Shown here one piece after another: positions 8,381 through 16,200 of a stretch of DNA of 64,000 nucleotides. The DNA is from Rhodospirillaceae bacterium (GTDB taxonomy: Bacteria > Pseudomonadota > Alphaproteobacteria > GCA-2731375): assembly GCA_018701215.1 (NCBI GenBank), contig JABIWH010000042.1:14069-78068 (forward strand), read 5' to 3'. A program made the position numbers and the translations under genes. Each line of letters starts with the position of its first letter. Within the stretch, counting starts at the first letter, position 1. The notes under the pieces are model-generated. The model was not told where the DNA came from and did not search any database. It saw only the letters and a list, made by a program, of their open reading frames with translations.

Positions 8381-10631
8381 TGGGTTCGAGATGGTCCGTC
8401 TCGGCCTTGACCCGGCCAATGACCGTCGCCTGCCCGTAACCCAGAGCATGCAATTCTTTTAGGCAGGCCGGCGCCGCCTCTGGCCGCATACTGGCGAGCA
8501 GGCCGCCGGATGTCTGTGGATCAAAGACCAGGGGATAGCGTTCGTTTCCCCGCACGGCTTCCATATTTCGGATAGCCCGGCGCAGGCGTACGTTTGCGGG
8601 CTGCAAGGAACTCAGGATACCCATGCGAACCGTGTCCAGGGCGCCATCCATGATCGGCAGGGCCGCCATGTCAATCTCGACATCAACATTCGATGCCTTG
8701 GTCATCTCCACCGCGTGGCCCAATAGACCGAAGCCAGTGACATCCGTGCAGGCGCTGGCGCCATGGCTGAAAAGACACTGGGCCGCCAGACGGTTGGATT
8801 GCACCATTGATTTCAGAGCGTTCTCAATCCAGCGCCCCTTGGCCTTTTGCTGCATATCAGCCGCGAATAGGGTGCCGGTGCCCAGGGGTTTGGTCAGGAT
8901 CAGCACCTCGCCCGCCGCCATGCCGCCCTTGCGTAAAATTGTCTGACGATCCGCCAGGCCGTTGACCGAAAACCCCAACGCCAGTTCCGGCCCTTCGCTG
9001 GTATGGCCGCCCACCAAGGTAGCGCCGGCATCGTTCAAAACTTCCATGGCGCCGGTCATCATTTCGCGCAGGGACGCCTCAACCTTTGCCTCCAGACCAT
9101 GGGGCACGGTGGCAATGGCCAGGGCCGATTGCGCCTCCGCCCCCATGGCAAAAATATCGCTGAGGGCATGGTTGGCGGCGACCTGACCGAAAACATAAGC
9201 GTCGTCAATGAAGGCGCGGAAATAATCAACTGTATGGACCATCACCTTGCCGTCCGGAATTTGCACCACGGCGGCATCATCAGGGGCATGCAGGCCGATC
9301 AAAACGTCCTCGTTGGGTGCCGGTTCCAACTCTGAAAGGGCGCGGTTCAAAACGTCGGCACCAACCTTGGCGCCACAGCCGCCACAGCGCATGGCGATGG
9401 CGGAGATATCGCTTAGCGTCGCCTTGTCGGCGAGGCCGGGGTTTAACGCCGCCGCCGTTTCCTGCGCCATTTCAGGGAGTTCATTGAACTTGTGCATGAA
9501 GCGCCGGTCGATCCAGTCTTTCCATTTCCAGACCCAACGGCCCTGGGCCGTCCAACCCCATTTGGCGGCCACGGCATTCTTGTCACCGGTCGTAATCAAT
9601 ACCAAAAAGTTTTTTTGCGGCGTAAATGGCCGTGCCTGCTGGCCGATCAAAACCCGCCGCAGATTGTCGTTTAACGGCGGTCCCTGACGAACCGCGAACA
9701 CGCCGGCCTTGGGCCGGGGATGATCGACCACGGCGGCAATGTCGCCGGCTGCGAAAATATCATCGTGAGACATCGATTGCAGCGTGTCCCGGACTTTAAT
9801 GAAACCCGCCCCGTCAACAGCAAGGCCGGATTGCCCCAGCCAGGATGGCGCGCCCGCCGCCGTCACCCAAAGGATTTCGTCCAGGGCAATGGTTTCGCCG
9901 CTGGTTAAGGACAGCAAGCCGGGCGAGACCTGGGAGGCCACGGCATTGTTGTGCAGGTGAATACCAAGCGCTTGCAACCGCCGTGCAAACCTTCGCCGCA
10001 CGCCGCCGCTGAAATCCGGCAGGATGGTTTCCGAGCGGGAAATCAGGTGGAATTCCAAGCCATCGGCACTTTGCCCCTGTTCGGCGAGCAAGTTGCGCAG
10101 GCGGTATTGGACGGCCAGCAACAGTTCCATGCCGCCGGCGCCGGCGCCGACAACACCGATGCGGTGGGGTCCGGGACTTTTCAGGACCCGATCGACCAAA
10201 CCGTGCCAACGGTCGATAAAATTATTTATGGGCTTCACCGGCGTCGTGAAATCCGTCGCGCCGGCAATGTCATCAAAACTGGGCGTGGAGCCGATGTTGA
10301 TGGACAACACATCGTACGGCACCGCGGGCCGCCCGGCGCAAATCACCTGCTTGGCTCTGCTATCAATTTTGACCGCCGTGTCATGGTACAGCCGCGCGCC
10401 AGCGAACTGGCATAGGGGCCGCAGATCAATATGCACCTCGTCGAAGTCATAGTGGCCCGCCACATAGCCGGGCAGCATGCCCGAATAGGGCGTATGCACA
10501 TCCCGCGCGATGACGGTCAGGCGCACGCCGGGCAACGGCTTCATGGCGAATTTCTTGAGGACAATGACGTGGCTGTGACCACCGCCAACCAAAACCAAAT
10601 CTTTTACAATGGCGTCCGAACTTGCTTTCAT
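8364..10631 (-). CDS. senC: SenC/SelD: selenide, water dikinase fused to FAD/NAD(P) oxidoreductase
   Basis: A 755-residue fusion. Residues 1 to about 400 are a pyridine nucleotide-disulfide oxidoreductase of the NDH-2/sulfide-quinone-reductase type, with FAD motif VLVGGGHSHV, a second Rossmann motif GVVGAGAGGMELLL and the FAD-closing FAAGDIAAV. From about 409 it is a selenophosphate synthetase. Catalytic Cys419 and Lys422 lie in RCGGCGAKVG, followed by HAPDDAAVV, VAANHALSDIFAMGA, LVGGHTSEGPE, CTDVTGFGLLGH and FDPQTSGGL. SelD makes selenophosphate from selenide and ATP; the oxidoreductase may deliver reduced selenium. The catalytic residue is Cys, not Sec. The ATG chosen is 14 codons inside the longest frame. 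A palindromic repeat separates it from the upstream transporter genes on the same strand. Confidence 0.9.
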   Translation of the reverse strand: MKASSDAIVKDLVLVGGGHSHVIVLKKFAMKPLPGVRLTVIARDVHTPYSGMLPGYVAGHYDFDEVHIDLRPLCQFAGARLYHDTAVKIDSRAKQVICAGRPAVPYDVLSINIGSTPSFDDIAGATDFTTPVKPINNFIDRWHGLVDRVLKSPGPHRIGVVGAGAGGMELLLAVQYRLRNLLAEQGQSADGLEFHLISRSETILPDFSGGVRRRFARRLQALGIHLHNNAVASQVSPGLLSLTSGETIALDEILWVTAAGAPSWLGQSGLAVDGAGFIKVRDTLQSMSHDDIFAAGDIAAVVDHPRPKAGVFAVRQGPPLNDNLRRVLIGQQARPFTPQKNFLVLITTGDKNAVAAKWGWTAQGRWVWKWKDWIDRRFMHKFNELPEMAQETAAALNPGLADKATLSDISAIAMRCGGCGAKVGADVLNRALSELEPAPNEDVLIGLHAPDDAAVVQIPDGKVMVHTVDYFRAFIDDAYVFGQVAANHALSDIFAMGAEAQSALAIATVPHGLEAKVEASLREMMTGAMEVLNDAGATLVGGHTSEGPELALGFSVNGLADRQTILRKGGMAAGEVLILTKPLGTGTLFAADMQQKAKGRWIENALKSMVQSNRLAAQCLFSHGASACTDVTGFGLLGHAVEMTKASNVDVEIDMAALPIMDGALDTVRMGILSSLQPANVRLRRAIRNMEAVRGNERYPLVFDPQTSGGLLASMRPEAAPACLKELHALGYGQATVIGRVKAETDHLEPITLVG

Positions 10632-10656
10632 TATGTCTTCTGTCCTGCTGCGGCTT

Positions 10657-10758
10657 GGAGCGCATTTCTTCAAAATGCGCTCGGACTCTTAAGAATCGAG
10701 CAATTGAATCAATCAACGAAGTCGCGAAAGCGACGCCGATTAAGTGAAATTTGCGCTA
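10657..10758 (+). repeat. Composite palindromic repeat, copy A
   Basis: Module order as read on the plus strand: a hairpin with 10-base arms (GAGCGCATTT / AAATGCGCTC), an imperfect CTCTTAAGAATC palindrome, GAGCAATTGAATCAATCA, a small hairpin GTCGC-GAAA-GCGAC, then AAATTTGCGC. The distal end supplies the TAG stop of the permease gene. The same module order occurs in copies B, C and D. It lies between the selenium transporter and senC, so on their mRNA it could fold and affect processing. Confidence 0.75.
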
Positions 10759-12276
10759 GGCTTGGCCGGTCTGAGTGCTCAAACGCAGTCGGCTGCGAAT
10801 ATGCCGCGATAGAGCATCCACCGCGACGTTAAAGATAACCATGATTGCGATCAAAAACATCACCCGGTCCAGACGGATATCCGCCAGGGAGCTATCTACA
10901 TAGAAGCCCAAGGTGGCAATGCCCAAGATACCCAGAATAGCGGTTTCGCGCATGATCACCTCCCAGCGGTAAAACAGGAATGCGAGAAACTGCCCATAGA
11001 TCCGGGGCAGAATTTCAAAGCCATAGAGATTCAGGCCGCGCGGGCTGTCGGGCCGCAAGCGAACCTGGTCGCTGAACCTGCCCACCAGATGACCGATAAT
11101 GGCCCCATTGTGCAGTGCCAGGGCGACAATTGCCGGCAGCATGGATGGGCCCCAAAGCTGCAAAAAGATGTACGCCAGAATGAATTCCGGGGTCGACCGC
11201 AAGACAACCAAAAACACATGTCCCAGCAGGCGCGGCAGCCGGCCAAAAAACTTCTCCGAGATCAAGGGAAACAAGGCCAGGGCCAGAATACCGGTTGCCA
11301 CCAATGCAATTTGGCTCAGCAACAAGGTTGCGACCATGCCAGGCAGGGCCTGATCGAATAGCAACATGCCGGCCCAGTCCGCCAGATTGCTCCAGGTCTT
11401 GCCTGCCCCAAGGCTACCGTTCCGCAACGGCGCCGGCACGATGTCAACGGTCAGAAACCGCGCAATATTGCGCATATCGATTGCCGCCCCACCACCCAGC
11501 AGGAACGGCGCCACCAACACATACAAACCGATTAACTTTGGCCGCATCCAAAGCCGCAAGGTCGCGATCAGGACATAAAATATGATCAACAGGGCGGCGG
11601 CTTCCGAATAATTGCCTTCCCCAAAGGCCGTCTCCAGATAAAATCCCAAAGTTGGCAGGCCAACAAACCCCAAGACCGCACTGGACCTCAAACCGCACTC
11701 AAAGCGATAGGCGGTGTAGTTCTTGATATGCACCCAAACATCGGGCAGCCGCGCGAAGAAGAAACTTGAAATGATGCCGGTGCCGAAGGGCAATGCCGGC
11801 AGGGCAGGCAATTCCGCTTCTTCCAGGGTTTCGGCATAAACTTTTGCGCAGATGCCGGCATAGGGAATGGCGATGGCCAGCACGCCGGTTAGGGGCGTCA
11901 GACCCAGCATTTGCAAAAATATCAGGGCCCAAAACAATTCGTGGATGGCCCGGACCGCGGCACAGGTCCACCGCACCGGGCCAATATGAAAGATCTGGGC
12001 CAACAGAAAGCCGCCCACGGCCCCTAGCGCGACACCGCAAAGGGCGAATGCAATGGTCTGGACAATGATCATGCCGATCCCGGCAACGGCCGTAAAATCA
12101 GGTGCCAGAACGCCCTGAGCCATCCGCCCCATTTCCGACCACGGGTCCAGGGTCGTAATGGAGATATCCGCGAAGAACAAACAAACCGCCGCCACCGCGA
12201 CAAAAATCAGGCTGGTCTTAACGACCGGCGAATAACCTCGGCGCAGATTTGCGGAAAGGGCTTGTGGGCTCGACAT
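10756..12276 (-). CDS. Selenium-oxyanion (PhnE-like) ABC transporter permease, fused double domain
   Basis: The 506-residue, very hydrophobic protein has two tandem PhnE-like permease modules. The first, about residues 60-240, carries the coupling segment EELELPALP-like region (ETLEEAELPALP) and ends GFVGLPTLGFYLE. The second, about 310-490, ends LGILGIATLGFYVDSSLADI, the homologous signature. The repeated GxxGxxTLGFY shows internal duplication. With the ATPase and binding protein just upstream it makes a complete importer. Single-module PhnE proteins import phosphonate; here the locus and the binding-protein type favour selenite or selenate. Its TAG stop falls inside palindromic repeat A. 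The next gene on the strand is senC. Confidence 0.82.
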   Translation of the reverse strand: MSSPQALSANLRRGYSPVVKTSLIFVAVAAVCLFFADISITTLDPWSEMGRMAQGVLAPDFTAVAGIGMIIVQTIAFALCGVALGAVGGFLLAQIFHIGPVRWTCAAVRAIHELFWALIFLQMLGLTPLTGVLAIAIPYAGICAKVYAETLEEAELPALPALPFGTGIISSFFFARLPDVWVHIKNYTAYRFECGLRSSAVLGFVGLPTLGFYLETAFGEGNYSEAAALLIIFYVLIATLRLWMRPKLIGLYVLVAPFLLGGGAAIDMRNIARFLTVDIVPAPLRNGSLGAGKTWSNLADWAGMLLFDQALPGMVATLLLSQIALVATGILALALFPLISEKFFGRLPRLLGHVFLVVLRSTPEFILAYIFLQLWGPSMLPAIVALALHNGAIIGHLVGRFSDQVRLRPDSPRGLNLYGFEILPRIYGQFLAFLFYRWEVIMRETAILGILGIATLGFYVDSSLADIRLDRVMFLIAIMVIFNVAVDALSRHIRSRLRLSTQTGQA

Positions 12277-12278
12277 GC

Positions 12279-12932
12279 CTATTTCCGATACAGAAAATCG
12301 AGCCCGGACCGGGTCAGTTCAGCAGCTGGTGCGTCCAGCGCAATGCCGCCGTCCTTGATGCCGACAATACGGGTCGAGAACTCCAGCGCCAGGTCCACGT
12401 CATGCATGGCCAAAACGACGGTGGTGAAGGTTTCCGATAGCGCGGCCAGGATGACGCGGGACTGATGATTGTCGGCGGCGGAAACCGGTTCATCGCCCAA
12501 CACGGCATCGCCGCCCTGCAGGATCGCCCGGGCAATGGCCGTCCGTTGCTGTTGTCCGCCAGATAGCTCGCCCGTCGGCACGAACAGTTTATCGCCCAGG
12601 CCCAGACGTTCGACGATTGGTCGAACGCGCGCCACCTCGGCCTTTTGTGGCCATGCCAAGTTCAATAAATTATAGGCTGCGCCATGGCGGTGCAGGCTGC
12701 CCATATAAACATTGTGAAAAACGCTGAGACTGCGCACCAATCCAGCCTGTTGCGGGATCAGCGCCGTATTGCCGCCATAACGATCCTGCAACACAGATAA
12801 CAAGGTGGATTTGCCGGCCCCACTTTCCCCCACCAGCGCCACGCGCTCGCCCTTGGAAATGCCGATGGAGATGCCGTGCAGCACGGCATCTCCATCATAC
12901 CCCAGATCCTCGTTGGCGAGTTCGAACAACAC
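12279..12932 (-). CDS. Selenium-oxyanion (PhnC-like) ABC transporter ATP-binding protein
   Basis: The 217-residue ATPase has every ABC motif: Walker A GESGAGKST, Q-loop IPQQAG, signature LSGGQQQR, Walker B AVLGDEP and switch histidine LAMHDVD. The reading frame extends 74 codons upstream, but that part overlaps the binding-protein gene. A GTG start at 12932, two bases after that gene's stop, gives a normal N-terminus and tight coupling. Only two bases separate it from the permease gene. It would energise selenium-oxyanion import by the PhnE-like permease. The protein resembles PhnC, so the substrate call rests on context. Confidence 0.82.
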   Translation of the reverse strand: MLFELANEDLGYDGDAVLHGISIGISKGERVALVGESGAGKSTLLSVLQDRYGGNTALIPQQAGLVRSLSVFHNVYMGSLHRHGAAYNLLNLAWPQKAEVARVRPIVERLGLGDKLFVPTGELSGGQQQRTAIARAILQGGDAVLGDEPVSAADNHQSRVILAALSETFTTVVLAMHDVDLALEFSTRIVGIKDGGIALDAPAAELTRSGLDFLYRK

Positions 12933-12934
12933 CG

Positions 12935-13810
12935 TCAGCTGATCAAATCGATAAGCTTGGCCACATCCAGAATTGGTTTGTAGTCGCTGTTCGATGCGGG
13001 AATGAAACTCTTTCTTGGGAACGACGCCAGCAAATCGGGATCTTTCATGTTCAACAATGCCTCTCGCACCTTGGCTTTGAAGCCAGCCTTCCAACGGGTC
13101 TCCACATCCCCTCGGATGGTCCATTGGTAATCGGGATAAGGTGGGGTTTTCCAAACCACGGAAACTTTTTTCGGATCAATCTTGCCGGCCTTAAGTTCAT
13201 TTTCCCAGACTTTGAAATTGACCGCGCCGACCTGATACGCACCTGATTGCACCAACGCGATGGTTTTGGAATGGTTGCCGCTGAAACCAACCTTGGTGAA
13301 AATTCTGTTTGGCGCGGCTTTGAAATTTTGCCGCACATAGTATTCCGGCATCAACCGGCCAGAAGTGGATCCTTTGGAACCGAAGGTAAAAGTCTTGCCG
13401 GCGATTGCCGCGGGGAAATCCGCCGATGGCTTCAGACCCGTGCTGGCATGGACTATAAAATAGGTCTCGAACGCCTGGTCTTCAAAACCCTGGGCGATCG
13501 CTTCCGAACCTGGCACCAAGTGGCGGGCCCGGACGCCGGACAAACCGCCGAACCAGCCGAGTTGGACCTGATTATTGCGAAATGCCGTGACTGCCGCCGC
13601 ATAGGATTTCACCGGGATGTATTTGGTTTCGACGCCCAGTGTTTTTGTTAAATATACGGCGACCTTATCAAACCGCTCCCGCAGCCGGGCCTCGTTCTCA
13701 TCTGGAATGGCGGTAAATACAAAAGTCTCCGCCAAGACTTGTTGTGCCGGTAGGCCCATGGCGCTAAACGCCAGTGCCGCGCCAAAGACAAGATGCTTCA
13801 ATCTATTCAC
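12935..13810 (-). CDS. Putative selenate/selenite ABC transporter periplasmic binding protein
   Basis: The 291-residue PhnD-like binding protein has a signal peptide (VNRLKHLVFGAALAFSAMGL, cleavage near VLA-ET). The mature start FTAIPDENEARLRERFDKVA and the WFGGLSGVRARHL segment resemble a PhnD subfamily repeatedly found beside selenophosphate synthetase and annotated as a putative selenate binding protein. It would capture the oxyanion in the periplasm for the two downstream genes. The GTG start is preferred over an upstream TTG because GGGGA is correctly spaced and the signal peptide begins there. It is the first gene of the transporter operon. Phosphonate as ligand is the main alternative. 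Confidence 0.8.
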   Translation of the reverse strand: MNRLKHLVFGAALAFSAMGLPAQQVLAETFVFTAIPDENEARLRERFDKVAVYLTKTLGVETKYIPVKSYAAAVTAFRNNQVQLGWFGGLSGVRARHLVPGSEAIAQGFEDQAFETYFIVHASTGLKPSADFPAAIAGKTFTFGSKGSTSGRLMPEYYVRQNFKAAPNRIFTKVGFSGNHSKTIALVQSGAYQVGAVNFKVWENELKAGKIDPKKVSVVWKTPPYPDYQWTIRGDVETRWKAGFKAKVREALLNMKDPDLLASFPRKSFIPASNSDYKPILDVAKLIDLIS

Positions 13811-13999
13811 GAATTCGATCCCCAATTATCTGTAGTTGAAATGGCCCAATTGTTGGCAAGCGTATCTGCAGACGAATTACAAAGCATCAGGAAACCCGGA
13901 TGAACTCTTTGTACCCCATGCGATCAAGGTAATATGTGGCTAAGGAAAGGCAACCGTAAGAATTCAGAAAGTGACCGCCCTGCCACCGTCGCTGCCTGC

Positions 14000-14038
14000 G
14001 CCCGGATATCCGCGCCAGCGCCCGGAATTATCCGGCGC
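14000..14038 (-). terminator. Two adjacent GC-rich palindromes, possible terminator for acs
   Basis: Just beyond the stop of the minus-strand acetyl-CoA synthetase gene lie CGGATATCCG and an imperfect hairpin (GCGcCCGGA-ATTA-TCCGGCGC). Neither has a clear T-run, so intrinsic termination is uncertain. Confidence 0.3.
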
Positions 14039-14042
14039 GCGT

Positions 14043-15983
14043 CTATTTATTCTGCCTGTTCTCGATCAGATCCTCGACCACCGCCGGCTCCGCCAAAGTC
14101 GAGGTATCGCCCAGGTTGGAGAAATCGTCCTCGGCGATCTTGCGCAGGATACGGCGCATGATCTTGCCCGAGCGGGTTTTCGGCAAACCGGGGGCGAACT
14201 GGATCAAATCAGGGGCGGCGAACGGTCCGATATCCTTGCGCACCCACAAAACCAACTCCTTGCGCAATGCCTCATCGCCGTCCAGGCCGGCGTTCAGGGT
14301 GACGTAGGCATAGATGCCCTGGCCCTTGATGTCATGGGGATAGCCGACCACCGCCGCCTCGGCCACATCATGATGTTCCACCAGAGCGCTCTCAATTTCG
14401 GCGGTGCCCATGCGATGGCCCGAGACGTTGATCACATCATCGACCCGGCCGGTAATCCAGTAATAGCCGTCCTCGTCGCGGCGGCAGCCGTCGCCGGCGA
14501 AATACTTGCCGGGATAGGTCGAAAAATACGCTTCGATAAAGCGGTCATGATCACCATACAGGCTGCGCATCTGGCCGGGCCAGCTATCAAGGATGCATAG
14601 ATTGCCCGAGGCCGCACCCTCCAACAAATTGCCATCCCCGTCCACCAGGGCGGGCTTGATGCCAAAGAAGGGCCGCGTGGCGGAACCGGGCTTCAGCGCC
14701 GTCGCGCCGGGCAGCGGCGTGATCATGATGCCCCCGGTTTCGGTCTGCCACCAGGTATCGACAATGGGGCAGCGACCGTCGCCAACCACGTTGTAATACC
14801 AAAGCCAGGCCTCCGGGTTAATCGGTTCGCCTACGCTGCCCAACAAACGCAGTGATTTGCGCGAGGTTTTCGTGACCGGGTCATTGCCCTCACGCATCAG
14901 CGCGCGCAGCGCCGTGGGCGCGGTGTAGTAGATATTGACCTGATGCTTGTCGCAGACCTGCCAGTGGCGCGAGGCATCGGGGTAATTCGGCACCCCTTCG
15001 AACATCACGCTGGTCGCGCCATTGGCCAGGGGGCCGTATAGGATGTAGCTGTGGCCGGTAACCCAGCCCACATCCGCCGTGCACCAATAGATGTCCCCGT
15101 CGTGATAGTCGAAAACATACTGATGCGTCATGGCGGCATAGACCATATAGCCGCCCGTGGTGTGCAGGACGCCTTTCGGTTTGCCGGTGGAGCCTGAGGT
15201 ATAGAGAATGAACAGCGGATCTTCCGCGTTCATTTCTTCCGCCGGGCAATCGTCGGACTGATCCGCGATCAGGTCGTGGTACCAGACGTCACGATCCGCC
15301 ACCATTGGGATATCGGCGCCGGTACGGTTGACCACCACGCAATGATTAACGGTGGGGCATTTCTCCAACGCAGCGTCGGTATTGGCCTTCAACGGGATCG
15401 AGCGGCCGCCGCGCATGCCTTCGTCCGAGGTGATGACGATGTTGGAATGGCAATCATGAATGCGGCCCGCCAGGGCGTCCGGGGAAAAGCCGCCAAAGAC
15501 CACCGAATGAGGCGCGCCGATGCGGGCACAGGCCAGCACCGCCACCGCGATTTCCGGGATCATGGGCAGATAGATGGTGACCCGGTCACCGCGTTTGACG
15601 CCCAGGGATTTCAGACCGTTGGCGAATTTGCATACGGCGGCATGCAGCTCACCATAAGTGAAGCTTTTGCTGTCGGCGGGGTCGTCGCCTTCCCAGATGA
15701 TCGCGGTTTGATCGCGCCGGGTATCCAGATGACGGTCGAGACAATTGTAGGAGGCATTCAGGCTGCCGTCCTCGTACCATTTGATAGAGACATCGCCGGG
15801 GCCATAGGTGGTGTTCTTCACCTTGGTATAAGGCTTGAACCAATCAATGCGTTTGCCCTGCTCGCCCCAGAAGCCGTCGGGATCATCGACGGACTGCTGA
15901 TACATCGCGAGATATTTGTCGTTATCGGCGAAGGCTTTTTCGGCCCAAGCGTCGGGAACGGGGAAAAGTTCATTATGGCTCAT
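14043..15983 (-). CDS. acs: Acetyl-CoA synthetase (AMP-forming)
   Basis: The 646-residue length is usual for Acs, which turns acetate, ATP and CoA into acetyl-CoA and AMP. Motifs are intact: P-loop YTSGSTGKPKGVLHTTGGY, GWVTGHSYILYGPL, WWQTETGGIMITPLPG with the acetate-pocket Trp, hinge GRVDDVINVSGHRMGTAEIE and the C-terminal KTRSGKIMRRIL whose lysine is the known acetylation site. Of two adjacent ATGs the second is preferred, five bases after GGGAGG. Palindromic repeat B ends directly at this ribosome binding site. The gene appears monocistronic. Confidence 0.95.
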   Translation of the reverse strand: MSHNELFPVPDAWAEKAFADNDKYLAMYQQSVDDPDGFWGEQGKRIDWFKPYTKVKNTTYGPGDVSIKWYEDGSLNASYNCLDRHLDTRRDQTAIIWEGDDPADSKSFTYGELHAAVCKFANGLKSLGVKRGDRVTIYLPMIPEIAVAVLACARIGAPHSVVFGGFSPDALAGRIHDCHSNIVITSDEGMRGGRSIPLKANTDAALEKCPTVNHCVVVNRTGADIPMVADRDVWYHDLIADQSDDCPAEEMNAEDPLFILYTSGSTGKPKGVLHTTGGYMVYAAMTHQYVFDYHDGDIYWCTADVGWVTGHSYILYGPLANGATSVMFEGVPNYPDASRHWQVCDKHQVNIYYTAPTALRALMREGNDPVTKTSRKSLRLLGSVGEPINPEAWLWYYNVVGDGRCPIVDTWWQTETGGIMITPLPGATALKPGSATRPFFGIKPALVDGDGNLLEGAASGNLCILDSWPGQMRSLYGDHDRFIEAYFSTYPGKYFAGDGCRRDEDGYYWITGRVDDVINVSGHRMGTAEIESALVEHHDVAEAAVVGYPHDIKGQGIYAYVTLNAGLDGDEALRKELVLWVRKDIGPFAAPDLIQFAPGLPKTRSGKIMRRILRKIAEDDFSNLGDTSTLAEPAVVEDLIENRQNK

Positions 15984-15994
15984 CATGGCCTCCC

Positions 15995-16098
15995 TAGAGC
16001 ATTTCCGAATAGGAAATGCTCTGATTCTCAAGAGTAGAGCAATTTTTCCAATCACTTAGAATCGCTTCGCGATTCACCTTGGATCGGAATTGCTCTAG
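15995..16098 (+). repeat. Composite palindromic repeat, copy B
   Basis: Same module order and orientation as copy A: a hairpin with 11-base arms (AGAGCATTTCC / GGAAATGCTCT), GATTCTCAAGAG, TAGAGCAATTTTTCCAATCA, a hairpin GAATCG..CGATTC, then GGAATTGCTCTA. The internal GAGCAATT and the terminal AATTGCTC are also inverted copies. Its left end touches the acs ribosome binding site, so the whole element is in the acs leader. Confidence 0.8.
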
Positions 16099-16200
16099 GC
16101 GTCTATCCTTGCGCTTGATTATCGCGAAAAATTTGCTTGGGACAAGAGAAGAGGTAAAAGCATCTTGATCGGAAATGCCGCTTTGGTCCATTTGACCCGG

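Noticed and set aside
8364..10631. Selenocysteine (UGA) at the SelD active site
   Set aside because: The catalytic position in CGGCGAK is an ordinary cysteine codon and no in-frame TGA interrupts the gene.
12933..13154. N-terminal extension of the transporter ATPase
   Set aside because: It lies wholly within the binding-protein gene in another frame and has no domain; the GTG at 12932 gives a normal ATPase.
10756..13810. Phosphonate (PhnCDE) transporter
   Set aside because: The proteins are PhnCDE-like, but there are no phn catabolic genes, and the selenium genes beside them plus the binding-protein type favour selenium oxyanions. Kept as an alternative.
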